Positions 9,220-17,724 of a stretch of DNA of 64,000 nucleotides are shown one piece after another. The stretch is from RH-AL1 sp965277355 (GTDB lineage Bacteria; Pseudomonadota; Alphaproteobacteria; Rhizobiales; Beijerinckiaceae): positions 558,001 through 622,000 of the forward strand of contig CBDICN010000001.1 of NCBI GenBank assembly GCA_965277355.1. The letters run 5' to 3'. How positions within the stretch are numbered: the first letter of the stretch is position 1; every line of letters starts with the position of its first letter. Under the pieces are notes generated by a model. That model searched no databases. It saw nothing but the letters and a program-made list of their open reading frames with translations, and was not told the DNA's origin. Position numbers and translations under genes: made by a program.

Positions 9220-9951
9220 ATGAACGATACGTGGCAGAGCGAGATCGATCCTTCCCGCACAGCCTTCTTCCTCGACGTGGACGGCACCCTCGTCGGTTTC
9301 AAGGAGAGGCCCGAGGACGTCGTTGCCGACCGCTTTTTGGTCGCACTGCTCAAGCGAGTAAGCGAAGCCGCCGACGGCGCGCTTGCCCTTGTGAGCGGCC
9401 GGATGATCTCGGATCTCGACAGGATCGCGTCGCCGCTGGTTCTGCCGGCTGCGGGCGTGCACGGGGCGGAGTTGCGCTTCGCAGACGGGCGTCGCGAAAA
9501 TGCCGATGCGATCGCGCTTCTCGATGCCCGGCCGGGGATCCAGGCTTTCGCCGAGAAGCATGCCGGCCTCAGGCTCGAAGAGAAAGGAACGGCAATCGCC
9601 ATCCATTACCGCCAAGCGCCGCAATGGGAGGCGGAGGTCGCGGCGTTCGCGAGCCGTCTAACCGCCGACAGAGCGCTCGATGCACAACACGGAAAATTTG
9701 TCGTGGAAATCAAAGCCAGTCGCAACCACAAGGGCGACGCCATCGGCCGTTTCATGGAAACCAAACCATTTGCGGGGCGATATCCCCTCTTCATAGGCGA
9801 CGATCTCACCGACGAGCACGGATTTAGGAGCGTCAACGAACTGAGTGGCATCACCATCAAGGTGGGCCGGCCCGCTGACAAGAGCGTCGCGAGTTACCGG
9901 CTGGCCAATCCCCCGGCCGTACACCGGTTCCTGGAATTGGTCAGCCGTTAG
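9220..9951 (+). CDS. otsB: Trehalose-6-phosphate phosphatase
   Basis: This HAD-type phosphatase of 243 residues removes phosphate from trehalose 6-phosphate. The nucleophile motif is FLDVDGT (Asp19, Asp21), SGR is at about residue 65, HG(A)E follows, and GDDLTDE near the C-terminus gives the metal ligands. Lengths and motifs match single-domain OtsB. No trehalose-6-phosphate synthase (otsA) is in the window. The start at 9220 fits the domain boundary; a longer upstream open frame runs opposite the aldolase and is not coding. Its stop overlaps the convergent stop of the next gene by 4 bases. Confidence 0.93.
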   Translation: MNDTWQSEIDPSRTAFFLDVDGTLVGFKERPEDVVADRFLVALLKRVSEAADGALALVSGRMISDLDRIASPLVLPAAGVHGAELRFADGRRENADAIALLDARPGIQAFAEKHAGLRLEEKGTAIAIHYRQAPQWEAEVAAFASRLTADRALDAQHGKFVVEIKASRNHKGDAIGRFMETKPFAGRYPLFIGDDLTDEHGFRSVNELSGITIKVGRPADKSVASYRLANPPAVHRFLELVSR

Positions 9952-10352
9952 AGTCGATCGGTCTCAAAATCCGAGCACGAGAAGCCAAACTGGGATAACC
10001 CCTCCTCGAGGTCGTCCGACACCTTCGGGTTCGCCATCAGAAAGGCTGACGTCGTCGGCTCAGGGTGGGAGCCGGCCGCCTCCAGAGCCTCCTTCCACTC
10101 TTCCTTGGCATAGTCGCCGGCCCCGACGAGGCTGAGCGCGATCAGTTCGCGTTGCTCGTCTGCGTTCATCGCGTCGATTATTCCCTCGGCTTCGCCAACG
10201 ACAGACGGAGAGGCCTCGTTGTTGTAGACCGCCACGAACTGGTCGTCCGCCGCATCCGACCCGCCGCCAAGGTTCGGCGTCGCCTGAATGCCGAACTCGC
10301 GCAGCTTGACAATCAAAAAACAGACCTTCTCTGGGCTAAGCTCCGCGAGCAT
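9948..10352 (-). CDS. DUF3775-like small acidic protein
   Basis: A 134-residue acidic protein of unknown function. The opening LSPEKVCFLIVKLREFGI and the middle segment on DEQRELIALSLVGAGDY resemble DUF3775 proteins, common in Hyphomicrobiales. The ATG at 10352 overlaps the stop of the PfpI gene (TGATG), so the two are translationally coupled. No signal peptide, membrane segment or catalytic motif is visible. Assignment to DUF3775 is by recognition of the N-terminal pattern and is fairly but not fully secure. Confidence 0.75.
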   Translation of the reverse strand: MLAELSPEKVCFLIVKLREFGIQATPNLGGGSDAADDQFVAVYNNEASPSVVGEAEGIIDAMNADEQRELIALSLVGAGDYAKEEWKEALEAAGSHPEPTTSAFLMANPKVSDDLEEGLSQFGFSCSDFETDRL

Positions 10353-10915
10353 CACGCCGACCGGCGATTGTCGGTTTCAACCTGTTCAATTTCTTCAATG
10401 ATCTTCGCAACGAAGGCGTCGAGATCCTTGGGAGAGCGGCTCGTGATGATGTTGTCGTCAACGACGACTTCCTCGTCGACCCAGTCGCCCCCGGCATTCT
10501 CGATATCCGTCTTCACCGACGGCCAAGAGGTCAAGGTACGACCCTCGACGGCGTCCGCCTCCACGAGCAGCCAAGGCGCATGGCAGATGGCGGCAACGAT
10601 CTTCTCGGAATCGAGGAAATCTAGCACCAGTTCAACCGCGCGCTCGTTGGTCCGCAACACGTCGGGGTTCATCTGGCCGCCCGGCAACACAAGCGCACCG
10701 AAGTCATCGGCGTTCACGTCATCGATCACGAGGTCGGACGCTACACTTTTGCCCCAATCGGTCTTGTCCCAACCCTTGATCTCCCCCTTCTTGGGAGAGG
10801 CGATCCGGACATTCGCTCCAGCCGCGCGCAGCTTTTCTAGCGGGACGAACAATTCGGATTGCTCGAACCCATCGGTCGCCATGATCAAGACCTTGGCTTC
10901 TTTGATACCTGGCAT
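10352..10915 (-). CDS. PfpI/DJ-1 family protein (type 1 glutamine amidotransferase-like)
   Basis: A 187-residue DJ-1/PfpI superfamily protein. The conserved Glu18 in DGFEQSE, the nucleophile elbow AAICHAPW (Cys111, His112) and the TSWPSVKTDIENAGG block are those of the YhbO/PfpI branch, reported variously as protease, glyoxalase III or protein deglycase. It probably protects against carbonyl or oxidative stress. It lies 39 bases after the DUF934 gene of the sulfate operon on the same strand, so read-through is possible, and it is coupled to the DUF3775-like gene downstream. Confidence 0.92.
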   Translation of the reverse strand: MPGIKEAKVLIMATDGFEQSELFVPLEKLRAAGANVRIASPKKGEIKGWDKTDWGKSVASDLVIDDVNADDFGALVLPGGQMNPDVLRTNERAVELVLDFLDSEKIVAAICHAPWLLVEADAVEGRTLTSWPSVKTDIENAGGDWVDEEVVVDDNIITSRSPKDLDAFVAKIIEEIEQVETDNRRSA

Positions 10916-10954
10916 GAAACCCTCCTGCGCTGGGGTCAGGATTAACAGGGTTGC

Positions 10955-11446
10955 CTAGGCTTGGTTCCCGGGGATGCCGGAGCCGGTGCGCCTCGCCCAA
11001 GGTCTTGTTCCGGCGGGCATTTCGACCTTGAGCCCAGGCTGGTAGAAGCGATCGAACGTTGCCACGCTGCGCCCGCTCTCGAGCAGCTCGATGGTCGCCT
11101 TGTCGACGATCTCGAACGCGTTGAAACCGCAACGGCCCATGAACTGCATCTCGTCGAACAGGATGTCGCCGACGGCGCGCATCTCCCCCGTGTAGCCGAA
11201 GCGCGAGCGCAACAGCCACCCCATCGAATAGCCGCGGCCGTCGGTGAACTTCGGGAAGGCGACCGCGATCAGCGCTACGTCGGACACGACGCCGGCGATG
11301 GTCTCGACGGAAAAGCCGGGGTCCAGCCTGATCCCGAGTGGCACCGGCCAAGCGCCGCTCTGTCGCTCGTGTAGGTCGGCGATCGAGAGGATCTCGCGTC
11401 CTGACCAAGGGTCCTGAATGAAAAAACCATGCTTGTAGAGGGCCAT
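10955..11446 (-). CDS. DUF934 protein of the sulfate-assimilation operon
   Basis: A 163-residue DUF934 protein. The hallmark KFTDGRGYSMGWLLRSRFGYTGEMRAVGDIL block is split here around residues 66-95 and is characteristic of the family found next to cysH and cysI in proteobacteria. The ATG at 11446 shares its A with the TAA stop of cysH, giving very tight coupling. Its biochemical function is unknown; a role in sulfite or siroheme metabolism is inferred from constant linkage to cys genes. Earlier in-frame starts inside cysH are rejected because of this overlap. Confidence 0.88.
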   Translation of the reverse strand: MALYKHGFFIQDPWSGREILSIADLHERQSGAWPVPLGIRLDPGFSVETIAGVVSDVALIAVAFPKFTDGRGYSMGWLLRSRFGYTGEMRAVGDILFDEMQFMGRCGFNAFEIVDKATIELLESGRSVATFDRFYQPGLKVEMPAGTRPWARRTGSGIPGNQA

Positions 11447-12258
11447 TAGATGCCGGCCCCCGCCTCGGGGAAGTCGGTGTGGATTCCGCACTCGACCTTG
11501 GCCTTGCCGCGCCAGCGGCCCGCGCGGCGGTCCTCGCCGGGACGGACCGGGCTGGTGCAGGGGACGCAGCCTATGGAGAGATAGTTTTTGGCGACAAGGT
11601 CGTGGCGGGGCAGGCCGAAGCGATCCATCGCCGCCAGCACGTCCTTGGCCGACCAGTCGGCGAGCGGGTTGACCTTGACGCGCGTGCCTTCCGCCTCGAA
11701 CACCGGCAGGTGCTCGCGCGTCGATGCCTGGTATCGCTTGCGGCCGGAAATCCAGGCATCGTAGCCCCCGAGGGCGCGTGCCAGCGGCAAGACCTTGCGG
11801 TTATGGCAGCAACGGTCGGGCTCACGCGCCCAAAGGAAGTTCTCGGGGTCTTCCGCCATGAGATCGGCAGCGTCCGGCGCGTACGACGTGACCCGCGTCA
11901 GACCCAGCTTGTCGACGAGGCGATCACGGTAGGCGAGCGTCTCGGGAAACAGCATGCCGGTATCGACGAAGACTACCGGCGTCGCCGCATCCACCTCGGC
12001 GACGAGGTGAAGCAGCACCGCCGAGTCGGCGCCGAAGCTGGAGACCAGCGCAATGCGGCCCGCAAACAGCTCCTTGATGGCGACCCGCAGTCGTGTCGAG
12101 GCGGAGGCCTCCTCGTAGCGGGCGGCGAGGCCGGCGGCGTGGCGGGCGATCGCGCCCGCACCTTCGTCGCCGGCGCCGATCGACGCGGCACCGACCTCGC
12201 CGAGGCCGAGCCCGTCCTGGCGGACGTCTTGGAGCTTGATGTCATCAGGCGCCCACAT
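11446..12258 (-). CDS. cysH: Phosphoadenylyl/adenylyl-sulfate reductase
   Basis: This enzyme reduces activated sulfate to sulfite with thioredoxin. The PP-loop SSFGADSA lies at about residues 73-80. The four iron-sulfur cysteines Cys150-Cys151 (DRCCHNRK) and Cys231/Cys234 (IGCVPC) mark the [4Fe-4S] form, which normally uses adenylyl sulfate rather than PAPS. The catalytic Cys257 stands in KVECGIH. The first about 45 residues are variable. The start overlaps the end of cysI by 14 bases and the stop overlaps the DUF934 start, so expression is coupled. Confidence 0.95.
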   Translation of the reverse strand: MWAPDDIKLQDVRQDGLGLGEVGAASIGAGDEGAGAIARHAAGLAARYEEASASTRLRVAIKELFAGRIALVSSFGADSAVLLHLVAEVDAATPVVFVDTGMLFPETLAYRDRLVDKLGLTRVTSYAPDAADLMAEDPENFLWAREPDRCCHNRKVLPLARALGGYDAWISGRKRYQASTREHLPVFEAEGTRVKVNPLADWSAKDVLAAMDRFGLPRHDLVAKNYLSIGCVPCTSPVRPGEDRRAGRWRGKAKVECGIHTDFPEAGAGI

Positions 12259-13903
12259 AGAGGGCCTCCTTGAACGGCTTCATGCCGACGCGCCGGAAAG
12301 CCTGGAGGAAGTCCTCGCGCGGATCGGTGCGCAGTTTCAGGTAGGTGTCGACGACCGTTTCCACTGCATCGACGATCTTCTCGGACGAGAAGCCACGGCC
12401 GGTGACGTCGCCGATGGAGCAGGTCTCGTCGGCCGAACCGCCGAGCGTCAGCTGGTAGCTCTCGACGCCGGCTTTCTCCAGACCGAGAATCCCGATGTGA
12501 CCGACGTGATGATGGCCGCAGGCATTGATGCACCCGGAGATTTTTATCTTCAGGTCGCCGATCTCGGCGCCGCGTTCCGGCGCGCCGAATCGTTCGGAGA
12601 TCCGTTGCGCAACCGGGATCGAGCGCGCGGTGGCCAAAGCGCAATAGTCTAGGCCGGGACAGCAGATGATGTCGGAGACGAGCCCGACGTTGCTCGTGGC
12701 GAGCCCGTGCGCCGAGAGCGCGTCGTAGACGGCGCCGATGTCGTCGAGCGCGACATACGGCAACACGATGTTCTGCTCGTGCGAGACGCGGAGTTCGTCG
12801 GCCGAATAGCGCTCGGCGAGGTCGGCCATCAGCTCCATTTGTGCCGCGCTGGCATCGCCGGGAATGCCGCCGATGGGCTTCAGGGAAATGGTGACGATCC
12901 CGTAACCCGACACCTTGTGCGGGAAGACGTTGTGTTTGGCGAACAGCGCGAAAGCCGGGTCGCTCTCGCGGCGCGCATCGAACCCGGAAGAGGTGGCCGC
13001 GCGCTCGGCTAGCTTCGGCACGGCGAAATAGGCCTTTATCCGCTCGATCTCCTCCTGCGGCAACGTCAGGCCTGGATCATGGCGCTCGGCGAAATCGGCC
13101 TCGACCATCTCGCGGACCTCGTCGGCGCCCTTCTCGTGCACCAGGATTTTGATGCGCGCCTTGAACTTGTTGTCCCGACGTCCCTCGAGATTGTAGATGC
13201 GCAGGACCGAGTTCGTGTAGGCGAGCAGGTCTTCCTTAGGGAGGAACTCGCGGATGCGGTGGGCGATCAGCGGCGTGCGGCCCTGCCCGCCGCCGACGTA
13301 GACCGCGAAACCGGTCTCGCCGGCCTCGTTCCTCACGACCTGGTAGCCGATGTCGTGCACCTGGATCGCGGCGCGGTCGGACGGCGCGCCGGTCATCGCG
13401 ATTTTGAACTTACGCGGCAGGAACGAGAATTCCGGGTGAAGGGACGACCATTGCCGGATGATCTCGGCGTAGGGACGCGGATCCTCGATCTCGTCGTAGG
13501 TGGCACCGGCGAACTGGTCGGCGGTGGTGTTGCGGATGCAATTACCCGACGTCTGAATGCAATGCATCTCGACTTCGGCGAGTTCGTCGAGGATCGCGGG
13601 ACAATCCTTCAGCGCCGGCCAGTTGAACTGCAGGTTCTGGCGTGTGGTGAAGTGGCCGTAGCCCTTGTCGTAGGTGCGCGCAATGCGTGCGAGCCGACGC
13701 ATCTGTCGCGGTGACAGCGTACCGTACGGAACTGCGATCCGAAGCATATAGGCGTGAAGCTGAAGATAGACGCCGTTCATCAGCCGCAGAGGACGGAACT
13801 GTTCCTCGCTCAGGGTGCCGGCAAGGCGCCGCCCGACCTGGTCACGGAATTGAGCGACCCGCTCGGCGACGAAGCCGGAGTCAAACTCGTCGTATCGGTA
13901 CAT
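12245..13903 (-). CDS. cysI: Sulfite (nitrite/sulfite) reductase, hemoprotein
   Basis: A 552-residue siroheme and [4Fe-4S] enzyme reducing sulfite to sulfide by six electrons. The cluster/siroheme cysteines are in CCPGLDYCALA and SGCINACGHHHVGHIG near residues 415-465. The N-terminal substrate-binding Arg/Lys region (TTRQNLQFNWP) is intact. It is of the type annotated nitrite/sulfite reductase in Hyphomicrobiales and probably takes electrons from ferredoxin or a partner flavoprotein; no cysJ is adjacent. Position between DUF2849 and cysH supports sulfite rather than nitrite as substrate. It starts 3 bases after the DUF2849 stop. Confidence 0.93.
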   Translation of the reverse strand: MYRYDEFDSGFVAERVAQFRDQVGRRLAGTLSEEQFRPLRLMNGVYLQLHAYMLRIAVPYGTLSPRQMRRLARIARTYDKGYGHFTTRQNLQFNWPALKDCPAILDELAEVEMHCIQTSGNCIRNTTADQFAGATYDEIEDPRPYAEIIRQWSSLHPEFSFLPRKFKIAMTGAPSDRAAIQVHDIGYQVVRNEAGETGFAVYVGGGQGRTPLIAHRIREFLPKEDLLAYTNSVLRIYNLEGRRDNKFKARIKILVHEKGADEVREMVEADFAERHDPGLTLPQEEIERIKAYFAVPKLAERAATSSGFDARRESDPAFALFAKHNVFPHKVSGYGIVTISLKPIGGIPGDASAAQMELMADLAERYSADELRVSHEQNIVLPYVALDDIGAVYDALSAHGLATSNVGLVSDIICCPGLDYCALATARSIPVAQRISERFGAPERGAEIGDLKIKISGCINACGHHHVGHIGILGLEKAGVESYQLTLGGSADETCSIGDVTGRGFSSEKIVDAVETVVDTYLKLRTDPREDFLQAFRRVGMKPFKEALYVGA

Positions 13904-13906
13904 GGT

Positions 13907-14209
13907 TCAAGATCCTCCGACGCCGCTCTCGCCGGCTGGCAGAAAGTGTATCGTCGGACCGAAAGCTCTGATCCGATCGCGCAAACTCATAGAAGGGTTC
14001 CCGTCTGAGCCATCGGTCACATCGGTTACGAAAGGGTCCACGACAACGGCCTTCTCGGCATCCTGCTTCGCCCACTCGAGTTGGTCGATCGCCGCTGCGT
14101 CGTCAGAATAAGTCACAGCGTCTCCGAGTTTGCGCACCCAGCGTCGCCCCATTCCGAGGAAAACGACCGTCCCGGTCGAGAGAACATTCGCCGTGATTAC
14201 CTTCGCCAT
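13907..14209 (-). CDS. DUF2849 protein, first gene of the sulfate operon
   Basis: A 100-residue protein beginning MAKVITANVLSTG with the motif VVFLGMGRRWVRKL, as in DUF2849. In alphaproteobacteria this small protein typically sits between siroheme synthase (cysG) and cysI; here no cysG precedes it. ATG 14209 is preferred over longer frames because the conserved family start is MxxVITAN. Its function is unknown; an accessory role in siroheme-enzyme assembly is inferred from linkage. It is the promoter-proximal gene of the cys cluster. Confidence 0.85.
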   Translation of the reverse strand: MAKVITANVLSTGTVVFLGMGRRWVRKLGDAVTYSDDAAAIDQLEWAKQDAEKAVVVDPFVTDVTDGSDGNPSMSLRDRIRAFGPTIHFLPAGESGVGGS

Positions 14210-14245
14210 GCGACGACTTCCGCCATGCAACGCCTGCCGCCATAT

Positions 14246-14263
14246 ACCGCCTGCGGAGGCGGT
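14246..14263. promoter_or_regulatory. Hairpin in the leader region of the sulfate operon
   Basis: A perfect 7-bp stem with a 4-base loop (ACCGCCT/AGGCGGT) lies 37 bases before the DUF2849 start. The whole gap 14210-14535 between the divergent DUF2849 and small-protein genes (326 bases) has no further gene that I can support; it should hold the cys operon promoter. The hairpin may be an operator or leader structure. There is no T-run, so it is not a typical terminator. No LysR-type (CysB) site could be identified with confidence. Confidence 0.3.
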
Positions 14264-14535
14264 CATCTCAGATAAGGAATCCAGGGGGTGATTACGAGAG
14301 ATGATTGAACCGTCCTCGACCACAACCGACTCGGCTACGTTCTCTTGCCAGAGACGATCTCGGACGATTGTTCTTCTCACGATCAAGTGTGCGGGGGCGA
14401 TCATCGCCGAATAGTCTCATTGAAACGGGTCGCCAGCGTCGCGATATGGCACTTGGAGGGCTGTCCGGCACACCGCGCCAAAATCCCGGTGGAGCAGAGG
14501 CAAACGCCCGATGAAGCAAAGGGATGGATACTGCC

Positions 14536-14808
14536 ATGAGGCTTGGTTTCTTCTGTGCTTTGCCACTTGTTCTTCTCGCGTTGTCGGCTTTCGCTGAAGG
14601 CGCCGGTTCCGCGGCGACCCAGCCCGCACCGAACTCGGTCAACGGTTCGAACGGCAAGAGCTTGAGCCGCCAACTCAGCGAGACCGGAGGCGTAATCACG
14701 CCGAAGCGGGACGTCGATCCGGGTATGGATGCGCCGGCTCCTGTCCCTCAGCCGAACTCGACGCCCGTTATCCCGCCATCCGCCACAGGCGGCAACACCG
14801 CCAAGTAA
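14536..14808 (+). CDS. Small secreted conserved hypothetical protein
   Basis: A 90-residue protein with a signal peptide (about residues 1-20, cleavage near AFA-EG) and a Pro/Asn-rich mature part with the pattern LSETGGVITPKRDVDPGM followed by PNSTPVIPPSA. I recognise this pattern from small exported proteins widespread in Hyphomicrobiales, none with known function. ATG 14536 is chosen because an AAGGGA site lies about 11 bases upstream, whereas ATG 14524 would sit directly on that site. It is unlinked to neighbours in function. Confidence 0.72.
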   Translation: MRLGFFCALPLVLLALSAFAEGAGSAATQPAPNSVNGSNGKSLSRQLSETGGVITPKRDVDPGMDAPAPVPQPNSTPVIPPSATGGNTAK

Positions 14809-14909
14809 ATGTGAATTCACCGTAAAGTAAAAACACCGCCAAACACCTGGAAGCGAAGACGGTCGCCGGACAAAAATCTGGCGGCCGCCTCGAACTAACC
14901 CCATGCTGG

Positions 14910-15194
14910 CTATAGGGTGGTCGTCGCTCGGTTGTTCATGACAAGATGATAGATCAACAAGATGATGATGGCGCCGACGACACCGCTCAGAAGCGAAACG
15001 CCATTCAGGCCGACGTGGTGATGAATCCACCCGAGCTTCTCGGCGACGAAGTTGGCGACAACCGAGCCGACAATTCCAAGGATTGTCGTCATAAAGAAAC
15101 CGCTCGGGTTATTGGGCCCGGGCATGACGAAGCGCGCGATCAATCCCGCGATGAAACCGATGATGATCATCCAGATGATGTCGCCGATTGTCAT
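14910..15194 (-). CDS. GlsB/YeaQ/YmgE-family small membrane protein
   Basis: A 94-residue hydrophobic protein with three membrane segments (about residues 3-22, 32-52 and 63-85). It has the Gly-rich signature GFIAGLIARFVMPG and GIVGSVVANFV of the transglycosylase-associated (GlsB/YeaQ/YmgE) family. Members are general-stress or acid-response membrane proteins of unknown mechanism. It stands alone on the minus strand between unrelated genes. Family assignment is firm. Confidence 0.9.
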   Translation of the reverse strand: MTIGDIIWMIIIGFIAGLIARFVMPGPNNPSGFFMTTILGIVGSVVANFVAEKLGWIHHHVGLNGVSLLSGVVGAIIILLIYHLVMNNRATTTL

Positions 15195-15255
15195 GGTAGC
15201 CTCCCAACTGCGCTATGAACGCCGCGATCATTTGCCGGTTGCACGAACCTTCACG

Positions 15256-17721
15256 TCAAAGGCGATCGATCAGGTTCGCAAAAGGAACGCGGTCTGTCGC
15301 GTTCAAAGCGGCGACCCGGCCCTTCAACGGCTTGCCGGTCGCGTGTTCGACGAGCAGCACGCGTCGCGACGTGCCGGGTGCGAGATGGAACCAGTTCTCC
15401 ACCGGGCGGTAGCCTTCGCACACGATGTGGACGGATTGCGCCATCCGCTGCGTGGAAATCTCGAGTGTCGAGCCCAACGGCCCATGCTCGAGCCGGGCCG
15501 CTAGGCCGAGATCGTGCCGCTCGTGGCCGCGGCCGAGCGGGAAGTGGAAGGCCTCCGCGATGATCGCACCGCTCTCCTGGTCGCGGAGGCAGGCCACCGT
15601 CACGTCATGGGAGGGCTCGCCGAAGCGGAACGCGTAGGTCGTGTCGAAGAAGCCGCCCCAGAGCGTCGTGGCTGCGACTGCGATCGTGCGACGCGGCTCG
15701 AGTTCGAAGTCGGCGCTTTCCCGCATCACCACCGTCGCACCCTCGCGCAGACAGGTCAGCGTCAGGGTGACCGCTCGGGACCTCGCCGTCTCGTTGACGA
15801 GGCTGACCTTGAGGCCGTTGAGGTTCTCGTCGGTCAGCACAACGGTGACCGGCCGAAATGCCCGCCGCAAGGCATGGTAGGCGGCTTTGGGCTCGTTCAA
15901 GGCATCGAGGACGCCCCAGCCGGCCCCCTCCTCGATGTCGCGCAGCCACCAGACGAGCGCGCCGCGGGTCGGCGAGCCCGCGCTGCGCCATTCCGCGTAT
16001 GTCGCCTCCATCACCTCGGCCGTCGTCGCGCGCGACAGGTCGAGGTAGCGGTCAGGATCGTCTCGGCGCAGGCTGGCGACGTCGACCCCGTAGAGAGCCT
16101 CGCAATAATGATTCCGGATGCTCTCGAACCCGTAGACCGCACTCGTCTCGTAGATCGAGCGCTCGTCGGGGATCGGTTGCACGGTCGCCGCCTCGTCCGG
16201 CACCAGCGCCACCTGCGCGGCGTCGGGGACATTGGCGAAGCCGAGGCTCTCGGCGCTGAAGCGGACGTTCGCGCGGCGGGCCTCCTCGACCGGGCGGCAA
16301 TGCGCGCTGACCCCGTAGTAGTGGCTGATACCCTCGTGCGCCACGAACGGCAGGTCGCCGCCCCAGGGCGAATGCGGCGTGTAGGGCACGTCCGGCCGCA
16401 GCGACTTCGCCAGTTCGGCCAGCACGCCGTCGAACAGGCTGTTGCTCCATAGCGCCGCCGGCATGCCGAGCATGGAGGCTTGCTGAGCGACTTCGCTGGC
16501 GCCGCAGAGGATCGCCAGACTCGCCGACGCCTGTGTCCGCGTAAGGAACTGGCGGACCTCCTCGGCGACTGAACTCACGAACGCCGGGTCGTTCGCCGGA
16601 TAGTCGAAGTTCGAGAAAGCGAAGTCCTGCCACACCAGCAGGCCGAGCTCGTCGCAAAGCGCGTGGAAGGCATCGCCCTGGTAGCCCATCGTGCCGCCGA
16701 CGCGGATCATGTTCATGCCCCCGTCCCGCGCGAGCGTCAGGATCGGCAGGATGGCCTCGCGTGAGAAGGGCAGGGCCACGATGTCGGCGCAGGTCCAGCA
16801 CGCGCCGCGGCAAAACACCGGCTCGCCGTTGACGACGAGGCCGAAGCCTTTGCCGTCGTTGTCGCGGTCGATCGCGAGCGTCCTGAAGCCGACCGCGCCG
16901 AGGTCGAAGTCATGATCGCCGACGAAGACCTGAACCGGATAGAGCGCGGGCTCGCCGTGTGTATGCGGCCACCAGCGTTCGACGCCGGGCACCTCGACGC
17001 GACCGCGGAGCATGCCGTCGCCCTCGTCTACGAGCGCGAAGTCGATCGTGCCGCAGCGCGCCGTCACCCAGCCGTCCGTCCGCGCGGAGAGGCGCACCGC
17101 GACATCGAGCAGGCCGTCGTCGCCGTCGACGGTGGTGACGAGCGTCTTCTCCACGATCCGCGGCGATCCGGCCTCGACGAGCGAGACCGGGCGGTAAGGC
17201 CCGACCGCGTGGACGGGCAGTCCCCATCCCGGGATGTGGCCAAGTAGAAGCGTGCGCGCGAAGCGCAGCGTCGGCGGACGCGCGAGGCGCGGCCGCCAGC
17301 GCGCCCGGCCCTTCTTGTTGGCGAGCCAGGCTTCGAGGGAGCGAAACGCGATGTCGAGGCGATGCGCGCCCGACAGCGCGAGCTCGACCTCGTGGGCGAG
17401 GAACATGTTGTCCGAGGCCAGCACCAGCGCTCCGTCAATAGAGACCTCGGCGATCGTGGCAAGGCCGTCGAAGCGCAGGATTGCCGGCCCGTTCCCCTCG
17501 ATCGTCGTCCGGTACCAGACGTCAAAGGCATCGACGCCGACATCGTCCTGCGGTTGCCAGCGACCCGCGGCCTGCAGCGCGGCGCAGACGGTGCCGGGGA
17601 CGATCGCCGGCAGCCACTCGGCGGACTGATCTAAGGTGGCCTGATCGATGGCGGAAGGGTCGCCCCACGCGCCTGGCGCTGATCGGGCAAGCCTCCAGCG
17701 ACCGAGAGTGGGCACGCTCAC
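15256..17721 (-). CDS. Glycoside hydrolase family 2, beta-mannosidase-like
   Basis: An 821-residue protein with GH2 architecture: N-terminal sugar-binding jelly roll (about 1-180), immunoglobulin-like domain (about 190-290), TIM barrel (about 300-600) and C-terminal sandwich. WQDFAFSNFDYP is the typical barrel landmark. The likely nucleophile is the Glu of FSAESLGF; the acid/base position reads LCGASEVAQQ, where mannosidases usually have GNNE. There is no signal peptide, so it is cytoplasmic. It is the last gene of the carrier-protein/aminoacyl-ligase operon, starting 3 bases after DUF1839. The context suggests it trims or transfers a glycan intermediate, but the substrate is unknown. Confidence 0.88.
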   Translation of the reverse strand: MSVPTLGRWRLARSAPGAWGDPSAIDQATLDQSAEWLPAIVPGTVCAALQAAGRWQPQDDVGVDAFDVWYRTTIEGNGPAILRFDGLATIAEVSIDGALVLASDNMFLAHEVELALSGAHRLDIAFRSLEAWLANKKGRARWRPRLARPPTLRFARTLLLGHIPGWGLPVHAVGPYRPVSLVEAGSPRIVEKTLVTTVDGDDGLLDVAVRLSARTDGWVTARCGTIDFALVDEGDGMLRGRVEVPGVERWWPHTHGEPALYPVQVFVGDHDFDLGAVGFRTLAIDRDNDGKGFGLVVNGEPVFCRGACWTCADIVALPFSREAILPILTLARDGGMNMIRVGGTMGYQGDAFHALCDELGLLVWQDFAFSNFDYPANDPAFVSSVAEEVRQFLTRTQASASLAILCGASEVAQQASMLGMPAALWSNSLFDGVLAELAKSLRPDVPYTPHSPWGGDLPFVAHEGISHYYGVSAHCRPVEEARRANVRFSAESLGFANVPDAAQVALVPDEAATVQPIPDERSIYETSAVYGFESIRNHYCEALYGVDVASLRRDDPDRYLDLSRATTAEVMEATYAEWRSAGSPTRGALVWWLRDIEEGAGWGVLDALNEPKAAYHALRRAFRPVTVVLTDENLNGLKVSLVNETARSRAVTLTLTCLREGATVVMRESADFELEPRRTIAVAATTLWGGFFDTTYAFRFGEPSHDVTVACLRDQESGAIIAEAFHFPLGRGHERHDLGLAARLEHGPLGSTLEISTQRMAQSVHIVCEGYRPVENWFHLAPGTSRRVLLVEHATGKPLKGRVAALNATDRVPFANLIDRL

Positions 17722-17724
17722 GCG

